A DNA stretch of 64,000 nt from Channallabes apus (taxonomy: Eukaryota; Chordata; Actinopteri; Siluriformes; Clariidae): assembly GCA_030522415.1 (NCBI GenBank), contig CM060127.1, forward strand, positions 5,642,707 through 5,706,706, written 5' to 3'. A program made the translations under genes and the position numbers. Of this stretch, positions 32,203 through 44,082 are shown piece by piece. The notes beneath the pieces are model-generated. The model was not told where the DNA came from and searched no databases. It saw only the letters and a list, made by a program, of their open reading frames with translations. Each line of letters begins with the position of its first letter. The first letter of the stretch is position 1.

Positions 32203-33840
32203 TGTAATATTGCTGTAATCTCATATTCAAACACTTGTCATTTGAACATTTCCATTTGGAGTGAGGAGTGTGCAGTCGTGTGTGTGAAGTGCCACATGAA
32301 ATAATTGTGATATTGCTGAATCACCACCCTATCCCCATCTGTTAATTATCCATCTCACCATCATGGTCACCGGGGATGATGTTTGGGGGGAAATACATTT
32401 TAGGTCCCATGTGTTTTCTGTTGATCTAATTAAAAGTTGTAGTAGCTTAAGCAGAATCAGTTTTATTTATAACTTTTCACATTCAGCTTTGCAGTTTTTC
32501 TTTACACTCAAGCATGAAAAGCAAAGAAGAATTTCCCCTTTAATTTCAAGGATAAAGGGGGGATCTTTTTTTTTTATTATTATTCTGTCTCCCTCTGGTG
32601 GAGACTTGAGGTATGACAATCTCCACGTGTTAGTCTTTAACCCTATGTCCAGCAGAGTTGAACAGTTCTGTAGAGTGGAGTGTCAGGTAGTCAAGTAAGC
32701 TATGAGTTCAGCTTGATCCACATCTGGAGCATCTCATGGTCCAACATGTATGTTCTCATTGATGGTCGTGAAATCGATCCAGTTTGAGGAATGTGATGTT
32801 ACACAAATATAAAGAATAAAGAAATTAAGTTGTTGTGTCACAGCGATCATGACGCTAATGTCTTCATACCCGTCAATACAATACAAAATCAGCACGTATT
32901 AAGACTAAAGAGCCGGGTTTCATGCTTGTTAGCATGATGTGGTGACTGTGGGTTCGGAAGAGAATGACTGAATAATATGATCATAAACATTGAATTTCTT
33001 CTTCACGATATCACGATAAAGTCTCTGTGGTCCTGAAATGCAGATTGTTCTTTATCCCTGCAAAAGCGATTGAGTTTCTTCTTCAGGTTTGATGATGGGG
33101 AAACAGAAATACGAAAGACAATTAAAAATAAAATATTTTTGAAAGTAATGAAGGTCTGTTTCCATAGAGTGTTTACTAATACAGTATGTATAAACATCTG
33201 TTATTAATTACAGTTTGTAATATAATGAAGGAGAAGGTGCATTAGAAAATACAGGTTGTTAACATGCAAACATGCTCACTCTCTTACTTCATGAGAGATG
33301 GTAATCGGGCCTGGCCAGGAATCAAACCCAGACCCCGGAGGTGCACTAGTAACCACTAACGTGCAAACTGTGAGTGTGAAATATAACTGATGATGCAGTG
33401 AGAAAAAGCAGACTCAGAAGTTTAGTTCCTGTTTTGTTGCTCAGAACATCAGAATTATAAAGACTTCAGAGAACATCCAGGAGTTGTATCTCTCAGGACT
33501 GAGAGCTAGAGGAGAACCTGCAGTACCTATAGTTAAAGTTCTCCATAGAATAGACGTACCTGTGCTCACGGTTCTCGGCGTGGTTAAAGGTCTAACCTCA
33601 CACTGATGTCCACTGACTTTATTTTATTCATAAATAAATCCGACTTCGTTCTTCTTTTTAAAGCGTATCACTCAGAGGAGAACCTTCTCCACCTGCTCCA
33701 TCTACTCAGAAGCTCCATCATAGACAGATTTCTCCTGCTGATCCTCCTCAGGTTTCTCACTAATCTTCATGAAGGATGTTTATTCCAATAAAGATGATTC
33801 CCTCTGCTGTGTGAAAGTTTAGCTGAAGACAGGCCTGTGG
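32203..33840. other. Intergenic stretch without a recognised gene
   Basis: Only simple sequence and a 64-base minus-strand SINE fragment (33300-33363) are seen. Open frames here are short and unrecognised. Confidence 0.5.
33300..33363 (-). mobile_element. SINE head fragment
   Basis: On the minus strand gttagtggttactagtgcac, then gggtttgattcctggccagg, match the tRNA-like head of the SINE at 16468-16859. The body is missing. Confidence 0.6.
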
Positions 33841-33848
33841 TCTCTATA

Positions 33849-33850
<2 letters not shown>

Positions 33851-33887
<37 letters not shown>
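33851..33887. repeat. (TG)n microsatellite
   Basis: About 18 TG units. A shorter run lies at 34041-34058. Confidence 0.95.
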
Positions 33888-33888
<1 letters not shown>

Positions 33889-34284
33889 CACGGGTGTTTA
33901 AGTGTTGCTGTGTCAGTGTTTTTTTTCCAGTTTGTAAGTGAAATTCCTCCATCAGTCACTTCGCTGCTCAAACCCTGACCATGCAGCCTCAAACTCACAG
34001 AGCGGTAACTATACACACTTTACTCATAAGTGTAATGTATGTGTGTGTGTGTGTGTGTAGATGTCTGTCTGTATATTTAATTATTATTAACACACTGTTA
34101 ACGTGTTTAACGCTCTCACGTGCCGTCTGCATCATTTAACTGAACATTAAATTATTATTATGATCTCTTTTGTTCTTGGTTATATTTTCATAAAATGTCT
34201 ACAAAATCCACAAATTAAACAATTAGTTTAAATATTTTATTTAAATAATATTTTAGTTTAAATATTAAATATAATATAATAATT

Positions 34285-34335
34285 ACAACAGCAACAATAA
34301 TAATAATAACTTATTATTAAACTTTTATAATAATG

Positions 34336-34366
<31 letters not shown>

Positions 34367-34518
34367 TAATAATAATAATAATGTATTATTATTATTATTA
34401 TTATTATTATTGTGAACATTGATCTTGTAACTGCTATTATTATTTATAAAAAATCTATTATAAATCTTGTACAAGTCAAAACTATTGGTACATGTATGTT
34501 GCAGAAAATTATTATATA

Positions 34519-34549
<31 letters not shown>

Positions 34550-34552
34550 GTT
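34285..34552. repeat. (AAT)n / (ATT)n trinucleotide tracts
   Basis: Runs of taa/aat lie at 34292-34382, of tta at 34384-34411 and of tta again at 34517-34549. The tracts are inverted relative to each other and could fold into an A/T hairpin. Confidence 0.9.
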
Positions 34553-34859
34553 TGCAATTACAAAGATTATAAAAATGTTTATTTTTATTTATTATTCCTT
34601 TCCTATGCACATATAATCCTTTTAAATTAGTATTATGTGATATTTTCAAAATAAAAAAGTTTAGATGTACGCATTCAGTTCAATAAAAAGTTCAATATAA
34701 AAATAATAATATCTAAAGATATTTTTTTTTCTTATTCTGCATTAAAGCATTAAAAACATCAGTTACACAGAAATATCGTGCAAACTGTAATTCCATAAAT
34801 TATATACGATAATTAACGGTAATTACCGAGTTTCCTCTTGTGGTGTCCTTTTGCCTACA

Positions 34860-36172
34860 GAATTATAGGAAATGTGCGTCTTCTCTAAAACATTTTGTTT
34901 CTGTTTTATTGCAGCAAAAATAAATATATCCCATAAACTAGATGCATTTTTGCAGCTATTGCTCCAAAGACTCGCCCTGATCTCTCAGTCTGCTCCCTCA
35001 CACTATTCTCTCCTCTCAGACTGTTTCAGTAACACTTACTGTAGTAACTCCTGCATTAGAGTCACATGGTCTGATCTGATCTAAATGAGTAGTTCAGCAG
35101 GTTCAGAGCATCACCTACGTCATCAGGAGGAGAAGTGTGTGATAGACAGGTTTACGCGAACACCTTCTGATTCCTCATGATACACAGCTGTGTTACAGTG
35201 TTATAGCTGTGTTTCACAGCTGTGTGTTTTTTGTTGTTGTTTTTTTACAGCTGTGTTATACAGCGAATAGTTTTGTTTTATTTCATAAACGGCTGTCAGC
35301 TTTTTTCCCAAATTCCAAATAGAATATTATTAATTAGAGCATTTATTTTCACACAAAGCCAATATGTCAAAATAATAGAAGATGTTTGATGTTTGAAAAC
35401 ACGATCATTATCCTATATATTTTAAACAGCATGATGCTACTGTTTTATATGTGAAGTGTTCAGAGATCATTATACGGTGGAATAATCCTGATTTGCAGTG
35501 ACAGATCGTTCCTGCGTCTCGCCGTGCTCTCCTCCCGTCTCTCACCCCGCTGCAGGGGAACGTCTTACCACTCTTAATGCAACGATACAAGCAGCTTAGC
35601 TTTATGTGATGGCTTGTGAGCGTAGATCTTCCCGAGGTTCTCATTTGGGTTCAGGTCTTTGGGTCACTTCATGTCCATCTAAAGTTATTGTCTCCCTTTC
35701 AACAGACACTGGTTGTTGTCCCCAGTGTCTGCTGCTTGACCTTGCCCTTGCGTTGACATTGTAAGCGATGGAAGCAACCTGACGCTCACTGTGTCCCTGT
35801 GCCAGTAACGCAAGGACCTTCGTTTTCTCACTCCAAACTTTTCTTTCCAGCACTTTGGACCCTTGTTTTTGCCGTACACTGCGAGAGGAGCGTGATGATC
35901 CCAGCAGTAGTGTTTATACTTTTCCTCATTAAATAATATGTGATTTACTCATCAGTACCTCATAAAGCAGAGCAGTTATCTACTCAGTCTGTTATATGAT
36001 TTTATTTCCTATAACATGACTTTAATAAAATAAAGGATTTAAAAACGGTAGAGAGGGAAACACCAGGGATCGATGTATATAATCAAAACGATTTTCGAGC
36101 CAGCGCCGCATGAATTGCATGAAATAGATTTTTCCCCATCTCTAATAAAACTCCCTCTCTTTTACTGTACAG
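34860..36172. other. Upstream region of the perforin gene
   Basis: AT-rich sequence holds one degraded transposase-like stretch (35640-35880, minus strand). A 5' UTR acceptor (ttttactgtacag) ends at 36172, six bases before the perforin ATG. A donor-like site after cactcacagagcg near 34002 could belong to a noncoding first exon, but this is not supported further. Confidence 0.4.
35640..35880 (-). pseudogene. Possible transposase N-terminal remnant
   Basis: On the minus strand an open stretch contains EKTKVLALLAQGHSERQVAS, which resembles the first helix-turn-helix of Tc1/mariner-like transposases. Nothing catalytic follows, so the assignment is weak. Confidence 0.25.
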
Positions 36173-36178
36173 AGTGAG

Positions 36179-37972
36179 ATGCTCCCCCATATCCTGCTCC
36201 TCATCTCCGTCTCCTTGTCCTCATGCTGCCGCATGGCCCCGATCACCGAATGTAGCACCCCTCCCTTTGTTCCCGGTCACAACCTGGTGGGTGAGGGCTT
36301 CAACATCGTGAACATGAAGACCACGGGTGCGTTCGTGGTCAACGTGCAGGACTACATCACCGACGGCGAGCACGGAAACTGCACCATCTGTAAGAACACC
36401 CTGCTGAACCGTGAGGAGAAGCTCCCGTCCGCCGTCACCGACTGGCGCATCAACGTGGGCTGCAAGCGCAGCGTCAGCTCCAGGGTATTCGAGTCGTCCA
36501 GCTCGGTGATGAAGCAGAGCACCAGCTCAACCAGTGTGGGCTGGAAGGTGGGTCTCGGGGTGCCCATGGTGGCCGGGGTGGCAGTCGGGGGCACACACTC
36601 CAAATCCTCCACCTTTGCACGCACACACGCCTCCCAGGACAAGTTCTCCTACACCAACCACCAGGTCTCCTGCCGCTACTACAGGTAAGTGTGTATGTGT
36701 ACTGTATGTGTGTGTGTGTGTGTGTGTGTGTGGAAAGCACACTTCTCTTCATGCTTTTAAAAGTGTGTGTTTGCCACCATCTCAAACCCCAGGCATGATG
36801 GAGTAAGCAAAACACTTCCTCTATCACTTATATTATGTATAATAACCTGACCGTGTGTCTTTATTAAGGCGCTGCATTAGATTGAGTCTCGAGTGTTAAA
36901 TAAAAGGAGAACTTTTATGCTGAAAGAATTAAGCAACTTTTCCCTTCATTCCGTGCTCTGCCATCATACTGTTCCTCTTAGGTTTCTCACATTACTTCTT
37001 GTTTTGTGTGTGTTAGTGTGTGTGTGTGAGATGGTGAGAAAAGAGCTGTTACAGTTATCGATGTGTCAAACCAGACACACAGGACTGGGGCTCTGTAATA
37101 CTCTTTCCTTGGAGGTGCAAGTGAGAACATCATGACAAACACACACCTCATCTGGTGGGAAAGAATTAACAAACGCACACACACACACACACACACAAAC
37201 ATGTCTCCAGGTTTTATAAACGCAAGTCACAAAAATACAAAAGTTACGAATAGATCTGTGCAGTGGATCTGCTGCTCAGAAGGGATTCTAAACTGTACAG
37301 ATAAGCCCCGCCCCTAACCAGTCCAGGGTCCCCTGTGTAGACTTACTGTCCTCATTAGAAGTGTTTGCAGAGTGATGTGACTCGTACCTGTGTTAACCTT
37401 TCAGGACTTGTTCTCACTCAGTGTGCAGTCTTTCTGCAGAAGCTCCAGAGACAAACTGCTGTCGGAGCACTGTGGTGGTTTCACACACTCTCACTTTAAA
37501 GTGTGTGTTCAGCAGCTTAGGGCTGGAGTTGGTCACTTTTTAACCTGAGTGTGAAGCGCTGGCTATGGGGACATGCTGAGAGCGGCTTTAGTACAGTGTG
37601 CAGCAAGCATTAACGGTCTCACTGTGTGTTTCCTACAGCGACAGCAGACGCAACAACAGACACAACATCAGATACAATAACAGACATGCAAACAGACACG
37701 ACAACAGACACAATAGCAGACGTGACAGCAGACATGACAACAGATACAACACCAGACAGAACAGCAGACGCGACATCAAACACCACAGCAGACGAGACAA
37801 CAGTAGACACAACAGACACAACCGCAGGCACGACAACATACATGACACCGGGCACAACAGCAGATGCAACAGACATGACAAGAGATGTGACAGACAACCA
37901 GACGAAGAGGTTCAGTGTAGAAACCAGGAATAATGCTGTTGCAAATAATGTAGCCAGTCGGTGACTGACCCA

Positions 37973-38007
<35 letters not shown>

Positions 38008-39456
38008 CTCAGAGTGAAGGCCAATCCTCCTCTGACTAAAGAGTTCCTCCAGTCAGTGAATTCTCTCCCTGTGCCGTATAATCCTCAGGCCGATGCCGCT
38101 TACCGTCACTTCATCTCCGTCTACGGCACTCACTATCTGCGTCATGTGAAATTAGGCGGCCGTGTGCAGACCACCACTGCCATGCGCACATGCCAGGTTT
38201 CCATGACGGGTCTCTCAGTGCATGACGTCAGTAACTGTCTCTCTGCCGAGGCGTCGGTCGTAATCGAAGGCATCCAGGTTAAAGGCCAGGCAGGCTATTG
38301 TAAAAGCAAGCAAAATAAACTCGAGCACAAAAACAGCTTCAGCGCCACCTTCACGGATCGTGTTACTGAGATTTGGGGCGGCAAAGGAGGCAATGCAGAT
38401 CTCCTGTTCTCCCCGGGTAAACAGAACGGGTTCACAGAGTGGATGAAGACGCTGCAAACCGTCCCGGGAGTGGTGTCCTACACCCTGACTGCACTGCACA
38501 TGCTTGTGACGAACAACCCGGTCAGGAAAAAAGCTCTGGGGGAAGCCATCACCAAGTATATAATGAGCAACGCAATTCCCTTATCCTGCAACTCCAATTG
38601 TAGAACTGGACATCGTACTCCTGACTGTGCGTGCAAATGCAGCGGCCATCAGAACATCAACTCAAACTGCTGTCCGAGTCATCCCGGAGTCGCGACCCTG
38701 ACCGTCAAGGTGGAGCGCGCTGCCGGACTCTACGGAGATTACTTCTCTAAAACTGACGGCTACGTCAAAGTCTTCTACGATAAGAGAGGACAAGAATCGC
38801 CGGTTATATGGAATAATGACTTCCCCAACTGGAATTACGAGGTTCAATTCGGAACGGTGAACCTGGCATCGAAACAGTGAGTAAATACATTGATGTTTAG
38901 ACCATCAGGTCATTTCACACTCCACTAAGAATAAATGAGAAATGGAGAAACACTAGTATTTATTCATCTTATACTGCAGCAGTTTAGCAGTACTTACAAT
39001 TTATGATTGAACGTCGTATTTTTTATCCACATATAATTAGTTATAGTTAATATTGGTGAAAGAGGTTCTTGTTCCAGCCAGAATCCAGAAATCAGCAGCA
39101 TTGGAGTGTAATTAAATATAAGCACATGCTGGTTTATTATTTATTGTGGTTGCAGGCATATACGGTTTGAGGTGTGGGATCGGGATAACCGCTGGGATGA
39201 TAACCGTCTGGGCATGGCCAGCATCGTTCCTACACAAGGTGCCAATGTGAAGAAGCAATTTGCTCTGAAGCACGGCACACTCTTCGTCTCCATCACAGCC
39301 ATCTGCGGTCCGCATCTTCAGGGGCAGGAGTGCGAGCGCTACGCCCCGTCACCTGAGGCCCCGCCACTGCTCACCTACTCCGAGCTGCGCCAGAACCAGC
39401 GCCACACCTGGGCCGGGGAAAACTACGGCACAGGGCGAAATGCCACCATGCTGTAG
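36179..39456 (+). CDS. prf1: Perforin-1-like pore-forming immune protein
   Basis: Three coding exons, 36179-36684, 38007-38876 and 39156-39456, join in phase (2, then 2) to give 558 residues; human perforin has 555. Residues 1-20 are a signal peptide (MLPHILLLISVSL). The MACPF domain follows, with its signature YGTHYLRHVKLGG at 208-220. A Cys-rich EGF-like segment lies near 361-392 and a C2 domain near 393-515, with Asp-bearing loops (EVWDRDNRWDDNRLG) for calcium-dependent membrane binding. In known biology perforin is stored in killer-lymphocyte granules and opens pores in target membranes. The start has an AG 6 bases upstream that closes a 5' UTR intron, as in mammalian PRF1. Fish have several perforin paralogues; which one this is cannot be decided here. 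The frame is intact. Confidence 0.93.
37639..37915 (+). repeat. Degenerate 9/12-bp tandem repeat in perforin intron
   Basis: Variants of acaacagacacg recur, with bases G and A in register. The tract starts right after a strong acceptor (gtttcctacag). It reads as Thr/Asp-rich or Arg/His/Asn-rich peptides depending on frame, because the units lack stops on either strand. Confidence 0.85.
37981..38004 (+). repeat. (TC)n tract forming the perforin exon 2 acceptor
   Basis: Twelve TC units end in AG at 38005-38006, serving as the polypyrimidine tract for the coding exon that starts at 38007. Confidence 0.85.
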
Positions 39457-39925
39457 TAAGGAGATGGGCTTCACTTAATCATCTCCAGTTACAGAGTCCA
39501 ACTCAGTATGCGTCAATGTTTTACATAAAATAACTAAAACTATAAATTATACATGTAACGAGATCACAGTGAAGATATGTAGAGACATAACATAAAGGCA
39601 CATTGGAGAGCATAAATCTGTAGAAATCTGTATAAAATAAACTTTATAGTTCTTCTTCATACTCACACGCGTCGCATATACTGATGAATCAGCAATCAAT
39701 TACTAATCATGTTCACCGCACATTTACATTTAGCCACACCCTCAAAAGTCCATAAAAGGCAAAGATGACTTAAAAGTGAAGGAGTGCAGAGACAATGCTG
39801 CCAGTTTTATTCAAATTCAACAGCTAGACTAATTTGTCTTCATTTTTGGATATGATTCAGGATTTTTTTTCAGGTCATTAGGATTGCACAAAACATGATA
39901 TTGACAGTGTTTAAAGTTTACAGGA

Positions 39926-40344
39926 GCGGGGCCTCCAAGTGGCGCAGTAGTAAAGTGCTCGCCCTATCATCCGGAGGTCGCTGGTTTGATTCCCGGGTGA
40001 TGCTGTAACCTCTCGCAGCTGGAGGTCTAGAGAGAGCTGATTGGCCGAGCTCTCTCAGAGGGGGGAGGGATGAGAGGTACTTAGTGCTCTACAGCCAGTC
40101 AGGGGCGTCTGTGAGCTCGCACACGCAGAAGGAGCGGATAGCACTGTCCTCCGAGTGTGTTACGCCGCTCCCAACGGTGCCTGAGTGAGCAGTTCGAAAA
40201 GATGCGGTCGGCTGGCGTCACGTGGTTCGGAGGATCCATGTGATAGTCTTCGGCCCTCCCGACTGAATGGTAGTAGTAGCATTAATGTGGGAGCGCCCCC
40301 TAGTGATGGGGAGGAATTGGACATAACTAAATTAGGGAGAAAAA
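39926..40344 (+). mobile_element. tRNA-derived SINE with 13-bp duplication
   Basis: The head has ggcgcagtagtaaagtgc and ctggtttgattcccgg (A and B boxes). The body has gctgattggccgagctctct and ends aattggacataactaaatta before an A-run. The direct repeat aaagtttacagga lies at 39913-39925 and 40345-40357. It is a different family from the SINE at 16468. Confidence 0.9.
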
Positions 40345-41189
40345 AAAGTTTACAGGAACTCGATCACACAGCATGAGACAAATCGTTACACTTCACCTCG
40401 GTAGCTCAGGATCCAGTGTATACACACATTTACACACAATTTTTTTTTAGGATACAAAGATTTTTCTTTTATTATTAACTGGATTTTCTGTAAAGGTTCG
40501 TGTGCTCCTCCTAAAGCAGCCTCCTGTAGTTTATGCCACTCAGAAGGACAGACTATTTTTTTCCTCCATAAAATTATGTTTACATCCTGACAGACATTAA
40601 TCATTCAAATAAAAACAACTAATACGCAAATTAGATCATGTGACATCGCCGCAGCTCAGCACTAATGTTAACCAGCTAGTTAGTTAGCTTCCATAACAAT
40701 GAGTAGATAAACGAAAATACACAACTAATTAATATTTCAAATCAGATTGAGCGTAAAAACTCCGCCCGCTTCATCACTTTATTGTTGTTTCAGTACAGAA
40801 GAGCAGAAGATGGAAATACACACACACACACAGAGTCATTTTATAGAGATTTTCAGAAATTTGCAAAACAGTTAGTATTTGGTTTATTTTTGAGTTTTAT
40901 GATCATATGCAATACTTGATTATTATTACTACTGTTTGTTTCATTGTTTTATGACATATTAAATAGGGATTCCATGTTTAATTATATACAATACTCCAGT
41001 CGTTTTTGTGAGTTCTGAATGTTCTTTTTAATTCATTTGTGGTCACAATAAAACATCTAGTGCACTCTTGAAAATCCCAGAATGCACTGCTGTCGCCTTT
41101 GCTTTTGAAATTTTTCTAGAATTATCTGTACCATGAAATGCCCTGATTAATAAAGCTTAAATAAAAAAAAATTTCAATCAATTCATTTC

Positions 41190-41450
41190 ACAGGGGCCTC
41201 ACACCTCTAGGGTCGAGGGTTTGGGTGTTTGTGTGGAGTGTGCATGTTTTCCCCATGCTTGGTGGGTTTCCTCTGGAAAACTTTTTTGTTTCATCCAGTT
41301 CCCTTCCACAGTCCAAAGATATGCATTTCCAAATTGCCCATATTGTGTGAGTGTGTGTGTATGTGCTTATGTGTGTTCCCTGTGATGGACCGGCATTCTG
41401 TCCCATGCCCTGAATATGCTGCTGATCCCTGTTCTTATAAGGATAAAGTC
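41190..41450 (+). mobile_element. Degraded SINE, same family as 16468
   Basis: The stretch tgcatgttttccccatgctt, then ggtgggtttcctctgg, then cacagtccaaagatatgcat, matches the body of the 16468 SINE with many changes. The tRNA-like head is eroded. Confidence 0.7.
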
Positions 41451-42049
41451 TCACCATGAAACAATGTGATCACATGACCCTTATGGTCATGCTATATGTC
41501 TTTTGTGGGTCAATTTCTTCATGGATTGCAATACCAATTTAAGGTGCATACTGCCACCTAGTGTGCCTCAGTACACATTTCTATTGTAATATATAGTACA
41601 GAATATACAGGATACATTAAACATTAACAGTGACACCCACAACAAGCTTAAGTGCCCAAATACTTTTGACCTGTTAAAAAATATTATGAATATAATAAAT
41701 GTTTTTTAGAGATTTTTTTGTGTTTAAAAAGTGTGCCTGTGCTGTCTTTCCTCTTTTGAGATATAGTTTTCTAATGCACTAAAATTCATACATACTGTGT
41801 GGACTACGCATCAAAAATGCTGCCTGGATAAGTAGTCACACGTTATAATAGTCACCTTTATATTTAATTACAGTACACATTAAACATGGCATTGTTTTAA
41901 CAACCGTACTCATCATTACAGCATTTACTTCCATCCAGAGTTGAATTAATTCAAGCTTGAGATCTCGTACTTATGTTGAACTTCTCCCGAACACTTTCAC
42001 TAGGGTTAAAGGGTTTACCTGTGAACTGATTTTTCATGGTCCCAGAACC

Positions 42050-42260
42050 GCTTTTTCAGAATTTTAATTTCTGGAATATGGTCATAGCCATCAGAGAAGA
42101 AAAACTCCATAGAGACTGGTCATTCAGTACATTCAGGTCATCAGCTGACTTCATTTTATTTCCACATAACGTTGCTGAGCCTAGACCTGAGCACCTGAAG
42201 CAACCCCAGATCATAACACTTTCTCCCACAATTTTGCATAATAATGCAGCCATTAATTAA
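42050..42260 (-). pseudogene. Tc1-like transposase fragment
   Basis: On the minus strand GESVMIWGCFRCSGLGSATL corresponds to the middle of a Tc1-like catalytic core. It is a fragment with no ends. Confidence 0.7.
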
Positions 42261-42299
42261 GAATAGTACAAAAACATCCTTCGTGAGCAACTTCTCTCA

Positions 42300-42600
42300 G
42301 TCAAACAAGAACAGTTGGTAACGCCAAACAAAGTGCATTTTCCAGCATGATGGCGCATCTTGCCACAAGGCAAAAATTATACCCAAGTGGCTTGGGAAAC
42401 AAAACATTGGATCCATGGCCAGTAATCCCATTAAGAACCTGTGGTGTTGATTATGCAAGAATGGGCTGCCATCAGTCAGGATGAGGCCTAGAAGTTGATT
42501 GACAGCATGCCAGAGCGAACTGTTGAAGTCTTGAAAAAGAAGGGCGACCACTGCAAATATCGACTCTTTGCATAAACTTAATGTAATTGTCTATAAAAGC
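42300..42600 (+). pseudogene. Tc1-like transposase fragment, opposite orientation
   Basis: On the plus strand FQHDGASCHKAKIIPKWLGK and then PIKNLW with several stops correspond to the second Asp and the Glu block of a Tc1-like enzyme. It lies head to head with the fragment at 42050-42260, perhaps after an inversion. Confidence 0.65.
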
Positions 42601-42609
42601 CTTTGACAC

Positions 42610-43060
42610 GGAAACGTTTATAATTATTGTTCAGTATACCATATACCATCTGACAAAAAGATCTGAAAACATTGAAACAAGCAATATTTATCATTCTCAA
42701 AAACTGTGGTTACAGCTGAATACAGTATTTAAATCATTTTAGATCTGTTGTATCAACGACACATATATAAAATATCTATAGTATTTTATTTAATAAGTAT
42801 TCACACCCTGTCTTGTCCATACATCTTGTAGAATAACAAGGCAAAAATGGGTTTATTTGATTAGCTTTATTGTGCAGCGTGTCTTTATCAGAAGATATGT
42901 CGATGAGTAAAGCTGAAGCTCAGGTAATTTTGGTGTGAGGACAGAAAGCTCATAAAACTCCTGACATTACATCTGCATCACATCCACGAAAAAAAAAATG
43001 TGTGAATGGAGAAACGTAGCCATCTCATAACAAAGGAGGTGTGACGTCACTCTTTCCGTT
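42610..43060. other. Intergenic stretch upstream of the syntaxin-1 promoter
   Basis: I see AT-rich sequence with a possible transposon end (tattcacaccctgtcttgtc near 42798) but no gene. Confidence 0.4.
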
Positions 43061-43209
43061 TCCATCCCGGAGCTCGCCTGTGCTCCCTAAGCTGCACAGT
43101 GCGCATGCGCAGTACGGAGAGCAGGCTCAGGCCTTTGGCATTAATGAGGCGTTACTGAGCGCGTAAGGGCGTGTTTACGCAGCAGGCACAGAGGAGGAAA
43201 AAAGAGCGA

Positions 43210-43274
<65 letters not shown>

Positions 43275-44022
43275 TTTACACTCCCGTACTAAATAAAAAG
43301 ATTAGTGCGGAAAACTTATCTATCCAAGCATATCCAGCCCTGTTACCATGACAACCAGAGACATATTAAATAGTACGCACTCAGAATTACGGAGAAGTAC
43401 TAAAGTGTCATCCTAAAGACAATAACGCGTACTATCCGTACTAAACAGAGTAAAAGGGTGCGTCACCAGCGGCTGCGGCTCGCCCGTCTCCATAGCTACT
43501 GCGCATGCGCAGTGCGTATACGCACTATACATGCTGGACTGTTTAGTATGCGTGGTGTTGAGAGTCTCTGACTAAACACTTGCGCGTGAACACTAGCCTA
43601 CTCCTCAGGCTTCCTCTCCAGTACAGGAGTATGCGGAAATAGAGGAAGGGAGGGGAGAAAAAAAATATATAGGGAGGGAGATTCGCGCATGCGCAGTGTT
43701 GCTCTATCCCTCCGCATCGCTCCCCCCCTTTTTTTTCCTCTTTTCTGCAGCATCAGTACCGAGGACGCACAAGCATAGTGTGGGGAAAAAGGACAAAAAG
43801 AACGGAAGGGGGAAAAAAAGATCACTCATTTTTTTTTCTAAATAAAAAAGAGGGAAAAAACAGTATTTAAGCTTTTCTTTAGTAAAGGAAAGAAAGCAGG
43901 AATTTTGTCAGAGAAAGAAGTGAACGGACGCGTGAAGAAGAAGGAGAGCTGCGGGAGAAGCTGCTTGCGTTAATTCAGCTGATTTCTGCGGGAGGCAGCG
44001 CGCGCGCCACGGCGGGGGAGAG
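43060..44022 (+). promoter_or_regulatory. stx1b: CpG-rich promoter and 5' UTR of syntaxin-1
   Basis: The region is rich in CpG relative to its surroundings. It holds three copies of the NRF-1-type palindrome gcgcatgcgc, at 43101-43110, 43501-43510 and 43685-43694. A long purine-rich stretch (43800-43960) then runs to the ATG at 44023. NRF-1 sites are known from promoters of neuronal and housekeeping genes. No TATA box is obvious, so the start site cannot be fixed. Confidence 0.55.
43208..43269. repeat. (TG)n(AG)n compound microsatellite in the promoter
   Basis: About nine TG units are followed by about twenty AG units, between the first and second NRF-1 palindromes. Length changes here would change promoter spacing. 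Confidence 0.95.
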
Positions 44023-44052
44023 ATGAAGGACCGCACACAGGAACTGCGGAGT
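44023..44052 (+). CDS. stx1b: Syntaxin-1 first coding exon
   Basis: ATG at 44023 opens MKDRTQELRS, and the exon ends at AGT|GTAAGA in phase 0. Syntaxin-1A and -1B both begin MKDRTQELR, with the first intron near this point; the Ser at position 10 favours 1B over 1A (Thr). Syntaxin-1 is the plasma-membrane t-SNARE of synaptic vesicle fusion. Only ten residues are present, so the call rests on an exact N-terminus, a correct donor, and a CpG-rich promoter upstream. No later exon (for example the acidic segment after AKDSD) is recognisable to 64000, so the first intron would exceed 19.9 kb. Confidence 0.75.
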
Positions 44053-44060
44053 GTAAGATC

Positions 44061-44082
44061 ATCATCATCATCATCATCATCA
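44061..44082. repeat. (ATC)n repeat just after the syntaxin exon
   Basis: Seven or so ATC units begin nine bases after the donor. Translation through the donor would give a run of Ser. Confidence 0.8.

Noticed and set aside
36352..36827. Minus-strand open frames opposite the perforin first exon
   Set aside because: They are shadow frames of a well-supported coding exon.
37598..37964. Arg/His/Asn-rich and Thr-rich open frames as a separate gene
   Set aside because: They are caused by a stop-free tandem repeat within the perforin intron; only an alternative exon remains a possibility and it is listed as a finding.
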